Of a DNA stretch of 47,634 nt, positions 24,889-32,353 are shown piece after piece (within the stretch, counting starts at the first letter, position 1; the number at the start of each line of letters is the position of its first letter). The DNA comes from an uncultured Lachnospiraceae bacterium. Lineage in GTDB: Bacteria > Bacillota > Clostridia > Lachnospirales > Lachnospiraceae. The translations under genes were made by a program, and so were the position numbers. The notes under the pieces are model-generated. The model saw only the letters and a list, made by a program, of their open reading frames with translations, did no database searches and was not told where the DNA came from. The stretch spans positions 25,620-73,253 of the forward strand of contig CAJUTD010000006.1 in NCBI GenBank assembly GCA_910589635.1. The letters run 5' to 3'.

Positions 24889-25906
24889 TTTCATCCTCCT
24901 CTGCCTCTTGTACAGACACATCGCCCACCTTTTTCGTAACGTTCAAAAATACATCGTCCATCGTGCCCTGGATTACTTCAAATCCCTGCAGCATCCCCCG
25001 CATCTCTTCCAGCAAAGGCAAGGCCTCCATCGTGCTGTCTATTTTCACAAGAATGCCCTCTTCTCTCACAGTATATTTCAAATGATGCCCATCCAGGCAA
25101 TTCTTAATCTTTTCGCGGTTGTCCATATAAGTTTCCGTCTCTGCACTTACGCGGTTTACCGCCCTCTTTTCCCCAGGTGTGCTCTGCTTTCCACTGCCCG
25201 CTGGAATCAAATAAAGTTTATCCTTGGCATATGTTTCCTTTAGAGAAAAAGGCGTTCCATATTCCACAAAATGTCCATGGCTCATAATGCCGATATGGTC
25301 TGCTTTTGCCGCTTCCTCCATATAGTGGGTTGTCAGAAATACCGTCATCTTCATTTCTCTTTGCAGCATATGCACCGTCTCCCACACGCTTTTTCTTGTT
25401 GCCGGGTCAAGCCCTGTCGTCGGTTCATCGAGAAATAAGATGTCCGGTGTATGCATCAATGCCCTGGCTATTTCACATCTTCTCTTCTGCCCTCCCGACA
25501 ATTTGCCAAAGGGACGTTTCAGCACATCCCCCAATTCCAGAATTTCTGTGACATAGGAAAGATTTTTCTTTAATTTACGGCTGTCTGTCTCATACAGGCT
25601 CCCACGCAGCAGGAGATTTTCTTTTACCGTAAGCATTTTATCCAGACAGTTATTCTGATAAACGACGCCGATGTGCTTTTTAATTGCCTCATTATCTTTC
25701 CCAAGCCTAAGTCCATTCAACCACGCCTCGCCCCCTGTCGGCTCCTGCAAAGTGCAGAGCATGTTGATGGTGGTCGATTTTCCTGCTCCATTGACGCCTA
25801 AAAACCCAAAAAATTCACCCTTCGCCACCGAAAAACTGATATCGTCTACCGCCTTAACGTCGTGATAATATTTTTTCAGATGTTCCACCTGAATTGCTTT
25901 TTCCAT
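24872..25906 (-). CDS. ABC transporter ATP-binding protein
   Basis: This 344-residue ATPase has Walker A GVNGAGKST (about 37-45), the signature LSGGQKRR, Walker B ILFLDEPTTGLD and the switch His in 'TTHYMEEA'. The C-terminal 100 residues carry the extra domain of ABC-2 partner ATPases (ending 'MDDVFLNVTKK'), as in drug-resistance type ATPases. It is the first gene of a four-gene operon with the permease, LytTR and DUF3021 genes. An activator-type promoter with repeats is upstream. Confidence 0.96.
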   Translation of the reverse strand: MEKAIQVEHLKKYYHDVKAVDDISFSVAKGEFFGFLGVNGAGKSTTINMLCTLQEPTGGEAWLNGLRLGKDNEAIKKHIGVVYQNNCLDKMLTVKENLLLRGSLYETDSRKLKKNLSYVTEILELGDVLKRPFGKLSGGQKRRCEIARALMHTPDILFLDEPTTGLDPATRKSVWETVHMLQREMKMTVFLTTHYMEEAAKADHIGIMSHGHFVEYGTPFSLKETYAKDKLYLIPAGSGKQSTPGEKRAVNRVSAETETYMDNREKIKNCLDGHHLKYTVREEGILVKIDSTMEALPLLEEMRGMLQGFEVIQGTMDDVFLNVTKKVGDVSVQEAEEDENEKVC

Positions 25907-26004
25907 TGCATTTCCTCCCTAATCGCCAAATCCAAATGACTTACTTGCCATATACAAAGTTTCTAAAGTCTCTCTTTTATGCACACAAAACAATTATGGC
26001 TCTC

Positions 26005-26075
26005 ACTATAACAGATAGAACGGCAGAAACAAGAGGCTAACTGGTAAGATGCACTGACAAGTGGGTAAAATGCTA
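26005..26075 (-). promoter_or_regulatory. Promoter and probable LytTR operator of the ABC operon
   Basis: On the minus strand the -10 is TATAGT (26005-26010) and the -35 is poor (TTGTTT/CTTGTT, about 26027-26033). Just upstream are direct repeats GCATCTTACC (26043-26052) and GCATTTTACC (26064-26073), 21 bases apart, each followed by a CAGTTAG/CACTTG-like core. Two-turn spacing next to a weak -35 is what LytTR activators use. The 300-base gap holds nothing else of note. Confidence 0.65.
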
Positions 26076-26171
26076 AAATAATAAGACAAAAAGAAACTTC
26101 TTTTATTGATAGAAATGTCCAATAAAATATGATGAAATATTTTCAGTTTCCGTACTATTTCAGATAAAAAC

Positions 26172-26208
26172 AATAGCAGTCCGGCCATCAGTTGACCGGA
26201 CTACTATT
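26172..26208 (-). terminator. Intrinsic terminator of the GH18 gene
   Basis: AGTCCGG (26178-26184) pairs with CCGGACT (26196-26202), extended by AATAG/CTATT; TTGTTTTT follows on the minus strand. It overlaps the stop codon of the gene at 26207. Confidence 0.8.
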
Positions 26209-28030
26209 AATTCACATACTTTATAATCGTGTCCCACGCAGACGGCCGTTCAAGTCCCAGCTTCCAGTAAGCCGCCCCCGCGAGCTTATGCTCCTTCATA
26301 ACTTTAAGTTTCATCTCAAGGGATTCTTCATTTTCAACCCAGACCTTATAATTCTTGCCCTCGCTTTCATATTCCGCCACGTACTGCCCATCTTCCTCAG
26401 ACCAGACAGCCTCCGCCCCATGCGTTTTGTAGATATCTTCAGTCGTCTGCATCCCCTCCTCGGTACAGGTAAATGTGTAGGGCACATAACCTTCCGAAGC
26501 CGATTCCACATCTTCCCCCGAACCAGCCTTAGGCGTCAGCTCCCATATCCTGCTGTAGAAAGGCACTCCAAGGATTGTCTGCTCCGGCGGCACCTCCTTT
26601 AAGGTATCCTTAACGCCGTTTTGCACAAATCCAATAGACGACACGGAGCCAATGTCTTCCGAACCGCTGTAATGCTCATCATACGCCATGATAATAATAT
26701 AGTCTGCAAAAACCGCCTGCTCCGCCCTATTATAAAACTCCGTATAAGAAGAGGGCACATAATTATCTACAGAAAGAACCAAATCGTTATTCTCACATTT
26801 GATAGACAATTCACGGATGAATTGGACATATGCGTCTCCGGCTTCGTTACTCAACGCCTCAAAGTCCAAGTTAATCCCATCCAAATCATACTCGATCGCC
26901 GCCGCGATAATCTGATTTGTAAGGTAATCTCTTGTGGACGTATGGGTCATAACATAAGTTGTATCTACATCGGGATTTTCCAGATTGCTAATCAATCCCC
27001 ACACCTCTACGCCCTGCTCATGGCAGTATGTTACATAATTCCTATCCGCCAGTGAATAAATATTTCCATCATCGTCATTCAGATAGAACCATGTCGGCGA
27101 AATCACATTAATTCCCTTGGTCGCCTGCAAAACATTAGCTACACGTTGATTAGCCTCCGGGCTCGTAACCTGGTGCCATCCCAGGCTGACAGGCTCGTCC
27201 TTGAGCAGATGGGTAAACTGCGGTTCCTCAAACGCGCGGGAAATCGTCTCTGTCGCCACTTCTCCCAGTTTGTTATTTTTCAGATAGCCAATCATGCCGT
27301 CCTCCGTACAAACACGGCTCCAATCATCACCTTTGTCAATGATAATCACACTACTGCCCTTTGCGACGTCAGCCACAATGGGGCTCTTGATGCCGCCCAA
27401 TACACGGATGCTCGTTTTCTTCTTCACATTTGCCTTAGAAATCTGTCCCCAGGCTGCTGTAATCTGCACACGGTTAGGCTCAGCATGAACCTTAAAATCC
27501 AGGTTCGTGTATTCCTGTACGAATTCCAGGGCTAGATATACTGCCTCGCCATCCACTTTGACGATTGTGTAGTCTGCGTTATTGGCTTTCTTGCCAACCA
27601 TATAGGCATTCTCCCCAACATTTACGGAAATGACATCAGCATCCGTCGTATAGCGCAGGATATTTTCATTAGCATCCCAGTAAAACCGCTGATTCAGATA
27701 CTGTCTAACCGCATTGTAATCGAGATATACATGGCCTTCCCATAATTTTGCTTTCTCCTCCAAAAGCTTCTGGTCTAAAATTACAGCCATATCGTCCGTT
27801 TCCCAGACATTGTAATATTCCTGCAAATTAGCGCGTTCCTTCGTCGGCGTATATTTCTTGATGAATATGCTGCCCAAAGCTGCTACCAGCACAACAAGAA
27901 TAAATACAATTGCTGCGAGAATCGGTGCTTTATTGATCCTGGGTCCTCTGGGCCTCTTAGGACCTCTTCTCCCTCCCGGACGCCTCGGCCTCCTTTCTCT
28001 CTGTATGTTCTCTCTCCCTGTCTCCGGCAT
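26207..28030 (-). CDS. Membrane-anchored GH18 hydrolase (YaaH/SpoVE-associated type) with SH3 domain
   Basis: The 607-residue type II membrane protein starts with a basic, Arg/Pro-rich tail and one helix (about 36-57). An outside region (about 70-195) resembles copper-amine-oxidase N-terminal-like modules; a bacterial SH3 domain follows (about 205-255). A GH18 TIM barrel occupies 280-605. The active-site motif is DGINLDFE (384-391) with the catalytic Glu391. 'IMAYDEH' and the terminal 'AGAAYWKLGLE' are also GH18-like. Spore-related YaaH/YdhD enzymes share this motif, so peptidoglycan or cortex cleavage is the likely role. AGGAGG precedes the ATG at 28030. Confidence 0.9.
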   Translation of the reverse strand: MPETGRENIQRERRPRRPGGRRGPKRPRGPRINKAPILAAIVFILVVLVAALGSIFIKKYTPTKERANLQEYYNVWETDDMAVILDQKLLEEKAKLWEGHVYLDYNAVRQYLNQRFYWDANENILRYTTDADVISVNVGENAYMVGKKANNADYTIVKVDGEAVYLALEFVQEYTNLDFKVHAEPNRVQITAAWGQISKANVKKKTSIRVLGGIKSPIVADVAKGSSVIIIDKGDDWSRVCTEDGMIGYLKNNKLGEVATETISRAFEEPQFTHLLKDEPVSLGWHQVTSPEANQRVANVLQATKGINVISPTWFYLNDDDGNIYSLADRNYVTYCHEQGVEVWGLISNLENPDVDTTYVMTHTSTRDYLTNQIIAAAIEYDLDGINLDFEALSNEAGDAYVQFIRELSIKCENNDLVLSVDNYVPSSYTEFYNRAEQAVFADYIIIMAYDEHYSGSEDIGSVSSIGFVQNGVKDTLKEVPPEQTILGVPFYSRIWELTPKAGSGEDVESASEGYVPYTFTCTEEGMQTTEDIYKTHGAEAVWSEEDGQYVAEYESEGKNYKVWVENEESLEMKLKVMKEHKLAGAAYWKLGLERPSAWDTIIKYVN

Positions 28031-28107
28031 AATACCTCCTACGGTCCAGGCATCAAAAGCATCTTGTCCACAATGTGCGTCTGATACCTTGTTTCTCCTA
28101 TGTAATG

Positions 28108-28204
28108 AAAAAGGGACTGCTGCAAAAAACCATCAGAACACAAAACGCTGTATGCCTGTACCCGATACAGCATCTTGCAACTGTGACCATGATTGCAACA
28201 GCCC
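28108..28204 (-). terminator. Long-stem terminator after mecA
   Basis: GGGCTGTTGCA, only seven bases past the mecA stop, pairs (one bulge, one wobble) with TGCAGCAGTCCC, then TTTTT on the minus strand. An inner hairpin GCTGTAT/ATACAGC sits in the loop. Confidence 0.65.
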
Positions 28205-28210
28205 TCTCTG

Positions 28211-28996
28211 TTAAATTCTGCTCAATATCTGCAACGCTTCCTCTTTCAAAATAACGTCATAATGCTCTTCAAAATATGCCCGAATTGCAGATGAATATTT
28301 TTCCTGATGTGCGTACTCTGCTAAAATATTACATACCTTATTAAATTCTTCCGGCGTATGCTGGCTCTTGCTGATTACCAGGTAATACTTACGGTTAAGC
28401 CTGTTCTTATACAGAACGTTGCATCCATTGTAAAAGCCTTTGAGCACCCGCGCCAACCTGTTCACCTCATCCAGCCCGTCAAAGACAAAGAGCTTGGTAA
28501 TGTCCACCAATACAGGGTCATCCTTCTCCTGCTTCACTGTCTTCTCCAGTGGAATAAAATTATTCTCCTTCTTGGCAGATTCAGCAATCCGCTTCGCTTC
28601 CTCCTGAATCTTGCGGAACAAATCTAAGATATCGTCCGCACCGGCCGCCTCAAATACATGCTCGCCGTCATCCCCGGATATATTGCTCACCGTATCATCC
28701 TCGGAATCGCCGGGAGCAAATTGGGAAAACCTGGTATCTAATTCTTCCGGGTATTCCACCTTCGTAATTATCAATATAATCGTATCCGCAGATAATGGAA
28801 TTGCTTCAATCATCAGCGGTATATCCTCTGCCTCAAAACCACATTCATATGCTGCCTGCTGCATCATATCCCGAAAAAGCATCTTCGCCTTCTCAGTGCC
28901 ATATGCCAGCTCGCTCAGTTTAAGCTGACGGTCCGCCAGGTCTTCTCTGGTAAGCGTACAGCGAATCTGATTCTCACTCACTTTCTCAATCTTCAT
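28211..28996 (-). CDS. mecA: Adaptor protein MecA
   Basis: MecA delivers substrates to the ClpC ATPase for degradation by ClpCP. The 261-residue protein has the N-terminal substrate-binding domain (MKIEKVSENQIRCTLTREDLADRQLKLSELAYGTEKAK), an acidic linker (about 100-150), and the C-terminal ClpC-binding domain ('LFVFDGLDEVNRLARVL...YLVI'). Layout and length match Clostridial MecA. The ATG at 28996 has GGGAAGGG upstream. It is monocistronic, with its own promoter and terminator. Confidence 0.93.
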   Translation of the reverse strand: MKIEKVSENQIRCTLTREDLADRQLKLSELAYGTEKAKMLFRDMMQQAAYECGFEAEDIPLMIEAIPLSADTIILIITKVEYPEELDTRFSQFAPGDSEDDTVSNISGDDGEHVFEAAGADDILDLFRKIQEEAKRIAESAKKENNFIPLEKTVKQEKDDPVLVDITKLFVFDGLDEVNRLARVLKGFYNGCNVLYKNRLNRKYYLVISKSQHTPEEFNKVCNILAEYAHQEKYSSAIRAYFEEHYDVILKEEALQILSRI

Positions 28997-29084
28997 ATGA
29001 TCCCTTCCCTTCACTACACATCTGCATCAGGAATTAATATGTTTGAACGCTCCCTCGGAGCACATTGCCCCGTTAGGTACTAAA

Positions 29085-29114
29085 AGTATATTACATATTC
29101 TTATCTCACGTCAA
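29085..29114 (-). promoter_or_regulatory. Promoter of mecA
   Basis: TTGACG (29109-29114), 18 bases, TATACT (29085-29090), about 90 bases before the mecA ATG. The leader contains a small GCTCC-gag-GGAGC hairpin. Confidence 0.7.
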
Positions 29115-29981
29115 GTCGTTGTCCGCCTGATTTTCTAAAAAAACTGTGAAATTTCTAAACATTCGGCAAAAAGTATTGCATTGGCAATATTTGTATGTTA
29201 TAAATGTCGCAGAGATGCCGGGCTGGTTCAGGCAGAAAGGAGCCAAACCAACTCATAGACAACTACAAACAGCAAGGCCATCGGCCTTCGCAGAATTCTA
29301 CATCATCATTTCTGCAATCTAAAACTTGAGATTGATTTCTCTATTATAATCATATTATCACTCTCATCTAACTATATTATATCATTTTATTCCCAAAATG
29401 TAACCCATTACATAACGATCGGTCTGCCAATTTATGATAATGATATGAGACGCCGGATTCCATGGTGGGATGCCTGAGGGAGTATGCATTGCAAAACGCA
29501 AGCCTCAATAGTTTCACCGGATTCTGTCACGGCTTCTGAAAATTGCAGTTGTTACACATATTTTGCCCGTGCGGGCATTCTCACAGCTAATAGTATATGA
29601 TAGTCTGATGAATTTTAATCCAAAAGAATTTACCATCGCCTGTTTCCATTCCCTTCTGCCAATCCGACAGGAAAGTGCATCTCTGTTATAATCTACAGCA
29701 AGCAGTGATCTCAAACGGATTCCTTATCATCAAAGCTGTGCTGGCTTGTAGGGAATTACTATATTCCAGATTTTGGGAAAAGAAAAAAGAAGTCGGAATC
29801 CACAGATTATACAGCTTGAAAAATCCGGTAACTGGAACATCTTGTATTTCCAACATAATATATCACGAAATAACTTCATTCACATGAAACAGAGAGGGGG
29901 AATGCATACAAACAGTTGTTTTCTCTTTAAAATAGGATGAGAATTCTTATTCACGAATCAAACGGTTACATTTTCACAAAA

Positions 29982-30035
29982 GCAGAAATGGGGGACAGCC
30001 GCACGTATCAGCGCGGCCGCCCCCATTTCATCTGC
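29982..30035. terminator. Strong GC-rich hairpin after the DUF1858 gene
   Basis: GCAGAAATGGGGG (29982-29994) pairs with CCCCCATTTC plus TCTGC (30020-30035), with a nested GCCGC/GCGGC stem. It is downstream of the minus-strand gene at 30081 and has TTTT after it in that direction. It could also stop plus-strand RNA from 29.7 kb. Confidence 0.7.
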
Positions 30036-30080
30036 CTAAGCAACCCATAGGCTGCCAACAACGTGCAAATTAAAAGACAA

Positions 30081-30281
30081 TTATTTTGCCAGAAAATCAT
30101 TGATCTTATCAACGAGGGCATCCGGCTCAATGCCGTGCACCATAGCAGCCTCCGCGATAGTTTCCATCTGAGAAGACGGACAGCCAAGGCAGTGCATGCC
30201 AATTTCTAACAGAAGCGGAGCTACATTCTCATCAATGTTCAGCAACTCTCCAATCATTGTATCCTTTGTTACCTGTGCCAT
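30081..30281 (-). CDS. DUF1858 small redox-type protein
   Basis: The 66-residue protein is a single DUF1858 domain: 'VTKDTMIGELLNIDENVAPLLLEIGMHCLGCPSSQMETIAEAAMVHGI'. The CLGC pair is the hallmark of this family, often named hybrid-cluster-protein-associated redox disulfide domain. The ATG at 30281 follows AAGGAGG; a start nine codons earlier covers the ribosome site. It has its own promoter, back to back with that of the ferredoxin gene, which suggests a shared redox theme. Confidence 0.9.
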   Translation of the reverse strand: MAQVTKDTMIGELLNIDENVAPLLLEIGMHCLGCPSSQMETIAEAAMVHGIEPDALVDKINDFLAK

Positions 30282-30349
30282 TTTATATTCCTCCTTGTGC
30301 TTTGCCATGTCATTTGCGATACCCTATATAAGTATTTCGCCTGTCCTTT

Positions 30350-30378
30350 ATTATAATACCATTTTTTTAAATATGCAA
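30350..30378 (-). promoter_or_regulatory. Promoter of the DUF1858 gene
   Basis: TTGCAT (30373-30378), 17 bases, TATAAT (30350-30355). Its -35 is only eight bases from that of the divergent ferredoxin promoter. Confidence 0.75.
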
Positions 30379-30386
30379 TCTTTTAC

Positions 30387-30415
30387 TTGTAATCATCGAA
30401 GGTTTGTATTAAAAT
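30387..30415 (+). promoter_or_regulatory. Promoter of the ferredoxin gene
   Basis: TTGTAA (30387-30392), 17 bases, TAAAAT (30410-30415), 59 bases before the ATG. Back to back with the DUF1858 promoter. Confidence 0.65.
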
Positions 30416-30473
30416 ATAGGACAAAGCCAACATAAGGCTTAATGAATATTCATTTTATAAGGAGGAACTAAGT

Positions 30474-30644
30474 ATGGCATACGTTATTACTGACGCTTGT
30501 GTAAGTTGTGGAACCTGTGAGGGAGAATGCCCAGTAGGCGCAATCTCCGCTGGTGATGGAAAATATGAAATCGCTGCAGATACTTGCATCGATTGCGGAA
30601 CATGTGCTGGCGCTTGCCCAACAGGCGCAATTGAGCAGGGCTAA
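30474..30644 (+). CDS. 2[4Fe-4S] ferredoxin
   Basis: This 56-residue clostridial-type ferredoxin has two cluster motifs, CVSCGTCEGECPVGAI (residues 9-24) and CIDCGTCAGACPTGAI (38-53), each C-x2-C-x2-C-x3-C-P. It carries low-potential electrons for anaerobic oxidoreductases and hydrogenases. Length and internal two-fold symmetry are standard. AAGGAGGAA precedes the ATG and a hairpin terminator follows, so it is monocistronic and probably highly expressed. Confidence 0.97.
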   Translation: MAYVITDACVSCGTCEGECPVGAISAGDGKYEIAADTCIDCGTCAGACPTGAIEQG

Positions 30645-30668
30645 TCCTTGCATTGTACATGAGAATGC

Positions 30669-30707
30669 AAAGGGCCTTTATCCTGATTAGGGTAGAGGCT
30701 CTTTTTC
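30669..30707 (+). terminator. Terminator of the ferredoxin gene
   Basis: AGGGCCTttATCCT pairs with AGGGTagAGGCTCT around a GATT loop, followed by TTTTTCTTTT. It starts about 25 bases after the stop codon. Confidence 0.8.
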
Positions 30708-30733
30708 TTTTGCACATAGCCAGCTTACAATGA

Positions 30734-30762
30734 TTGACGCGTCTGGGTAAGAAAGGTACAAT
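30734..30762 (+). promoter_or_regulatory. Promoter of the VanZ-like gene
   Basis: TTGACG (30734-30739), 17 bases, TACAAT (30757-30762), about 30 bases before the ATG at 30794. Confidence 0.75.
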
Positions 30763-30793
30763 ATTAGTAGAACTAACAAAGGAGGTGCACATT

Positions 30794-31378
30794 ATGAGAC
30801 AACGGCACATTGGAAAGGTAATTACAGGTATCATAACTATCATCTGGATGGCAATTATTTTTGCCTTTTCTGCTCAGCCGGCACAACAATCCTCCCAGAT
30901 CAGCGGCGGCGTGGCATACAGAATTGCAGAATGGCAAAGCAACCTATTCCATCTGGAAAAAACACAACTAGAACTATCTGCCCAGGCAAAAGCTATGCAG
31001 CTAATGATCCGCAAAGGCGCGCACATAGGCGAGTACGCGCTGCTGGCGTTTCTTCTTTGCTTGCATCTTAGTTTTTATACCGCCAAAGACATTCCCAATG
31101 AATCTTCAGGCTCTGCCAGAGTTTTTTCTGGCCTAAACAGATTTGCTGACATAAGACAGATAATTCTGCCCGTTGTTGTCATTACTGCCGGATATGCGGC
31201 CACTGATGAATTTCACCAACTATTTGTGCCAGGGCGGGCTGGCAAGCTGACAGACGTGTTCATCGACAGCCTCGGAGGCTCCCTGGGAATTATATTTTAT
31301 CATATTTTACAAAAATACCTGCCGCCTGTCCTTTGGCATATTCATATCAAAGCGCATTACACAAAAGGGAAGCGCTGA
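30794..31378 (+). CDS. VanZ-like membrane protein
   Basis: The 194-residue protein has four membrane helices and the VanZ pattern: 'IIWMAIIFAFSAQPAQQSSQIS' in the first, 'RKGAHIGEYALLAFLL' (conserved Lys/His-Glu) and 'ATDEFHQLFVPGRAGKLTDVFIDSLGGSLG' in the third and fourth. The family is named after a teicoplanin-resistance accessory gene, but chromosomal members like this are widespread and not resistance genes by themselves. The ATG at 30794 follows AAGGAGGTG; the TTG further upstream lies within the -35. The stop lies in a shared terminator. Confidence 0.93.
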   Translation: MRQRHIGKVITGIITIIWMAIIFAFSAQPAQQSSQISGGVAYRIAEWQSNLFHLEKTQLELSAQAKAMQLMIRKGAHIGEYALLAFLLCLHLSFYTAKDIPNESSGSARVFSGLNRFADIRQIILPVVVITAGYAATDEFHQLFVPGRAGKLTDVFIDSLGGSLGIIFYHILQKYLPPVLWHIHIKAHYTKGKR

Positions 31379-31396
31379 AAAACTGCGCCTCCCTTT
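31364..31396. terminator. Bidirectional terminator between VanZ-like and MerR genes
   Basis: AAAGGGAaGCGC (31364-31375) pairs with GCGCcTCCCTTT (31385-31396). It contains the stop codon of the VanZ-like gene, lies just past the MerR gene end and serves converging transcripts. Confidence 0.75.
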
Positions 31397-31412
31397 CTCA
31401 TTTCCCACTCGT

Positions 31413-32039
31413 TCAAGTAGTTAAATTCGGATTCAATTTCTTATCTTCCTTCAGCAGTGTTGCTGTATCTTTCTCCTTATCTTTCTTTTTCACTTTTTCC
31501 TTGCGGAATCTGCGTCCTCTCTGCTGTGAACGGATAGCCGCATCCAGTTTACGGAAACGTTCTTCCTCCGCCTCGTCCTGCTCACGCATAAGATAATTCA
31601 TTTCTTTGAGAACCCTCTCGCCGACTTGAACACCCACCTCTTTGCCGAGGGCGGAATTATTCTCCTCCATCGCCTGTTTGACAATACTCATCATCATTGT
31701 CTGAAATTGTTCCAGCTTTACTGTATTAGAAGCGGAATTGTTGTGTGCTTTTACCTGGTATGGCGGCTCCGCCTGGGGATATTCCCGGTTCATCTGCACA
31801 ATCTGATGATTCTCAGGAATATTATGTATCATCATGCGAATGGCTTTCAGCTGATAGCCCTGCTCCTTCCATTCTTTTATCTTTTGGAACTGCGCTATAT
31901 TTTCTTCCGTGTAATAGCGGTGTCCCATCTCATTGCGGGGAATTGCGAGTTCTAACTCTTCTTCCCAATACCGCAGGACATGTGACTCAACATTGACAAT
32001 GTTTGCCGCGTCTGAAATCATATAGCGTGTATTTTCCAC
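31413..32039 (-). CDS. MerR-type regulator with coiled-coil and Lys-rich tail, GTG start
   Basis: A winged helix-turn-helix of the MerR superfamily is at residues about 5-75 ('MISDAANIVNVESHVLRYWEEELELAIPRNEMGHRYYTEENIAQFQKIKEWKEQGYQLKAIR'). A Pro-rich linker, a helical stretch and a strongly basic end (RGRRFRKEKVKKKDKEK) follow. There is no effector-binding domain, which is reminiscent of RacA-like or other DNA-architectural MerR proteins. The GTG at 32039, eight bases after AAGGAGG, is the best start; a longer frame upstream has no ribosome site. A perfect palindrome ACTATAgTATAGT (32115-32127) upstream may be its own operator. Confidence 0.85.
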   Translation of the reverse strand: MENTRYMISDAANIVNVESHVLRYWEEELELAIPRNEMGHRYYTEENIAQFQKIKEWKEQGYQLKAIRMMIHNIPENHQIVQMNREYPQAEPPYQVKAHNNSASNTVKLEQFQTMMMSIVKQAMEENNSALGKEVGVQVGERVLKEMNYLMREQDEAEEERFRKLDAAIRSQQRGRRFRKEKVKKKDKEKDTATLLKEDKKLNPNLTT

Positions 32040-32221
32040 ATTTTCAACCTCCTTTTTCGGGCTTTCACGTTCTTTTGCAAAACGCTTTGTCAAACCCTCA
32101 CGTCCCATTCCCATACTATAGTATAGTACGAAACGCAACAGCTTGTCCCCTTTTACTACTTCTATTTTAACGATTTATGCAGTAGCTTACAATCTTTTTT
32201 CATCGTGAAATAATGACAAGA

Positions 32222-32256
32222 AAAAACAGATACCTTTCTTTTTAGAAAAATATCTG
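32222..32256 (-). terminator. Terminator at the end of the XrtG-gdpP-rplI-dnaB operon
   Basis: CAGATA pairs with TATCTG around an A/T-rich loop, followed by TTTTTT on the minus strand, about 100 bases after the dnaB stop. The space between holds nothing notable. Confidence 0.75.
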
Positions 32257-32353
32257 CTTTGTTTTACAGAAAACCATTCAAAACACCACGCCATATGGAA
32301 GTTTTAAACGAGTGAATATATGAGTGCGGCAGTCCCTTTCCATAGCATTCTGA

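Larger units (their letters stand above)
29015..30080. other. 1.07-kb region without a convincing gene; candidate small RNAs
   Basis: No frame here has codon use, ribosome site and length that fit a gene. The left end holds the mecA promoter. A plus-strand promoter TTGCAT-17-TATAAA (29176-29204, extended TGT) would give an RNA with hairpins AAGGCC-atc-GGCCTT and GCAGAA/TTCTGC. A second, CCGACA-17-TATAAT (29664-29692, extended TGT), points toward the strong hairpin at 29982-30035. Between them inverted pairs GGATTCC/GGAATCC (29717, 29795) and AAGCTGT/ACAGCTT (29733, 29811) interleave. I match none of it to a known RNA family. Confidence 0.4.

Noticed and set aside
29200..29330. Possible SRP RNA or riboswitch, from a hairpin-rich stretch with AGGCAGAAAGGAGCC
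   Set aside because: Conserved cores of SRP RNA and of the glycine, c-di-GMP, SAM, ZTP and guanidine riboswitches as I know them are not present.
29514..29887. Open frames on both strands in the 29-30 kb gap (66 and 70 codons)
   Set aside because: No convincing start signals and no recognisable protein features.
30468..30843. Minus-strand open frames across the ferredoxin gene
   Set aside because: Mirror images of the real ferredoxin and VanZ-like genes; they have no own start signals.
30794..31378. VanZ as an antibiotic resistance gene
   Set aside because: No vanH/A/X or regulators nearby; such VanZ-domain proteins are common chromosomal genes.
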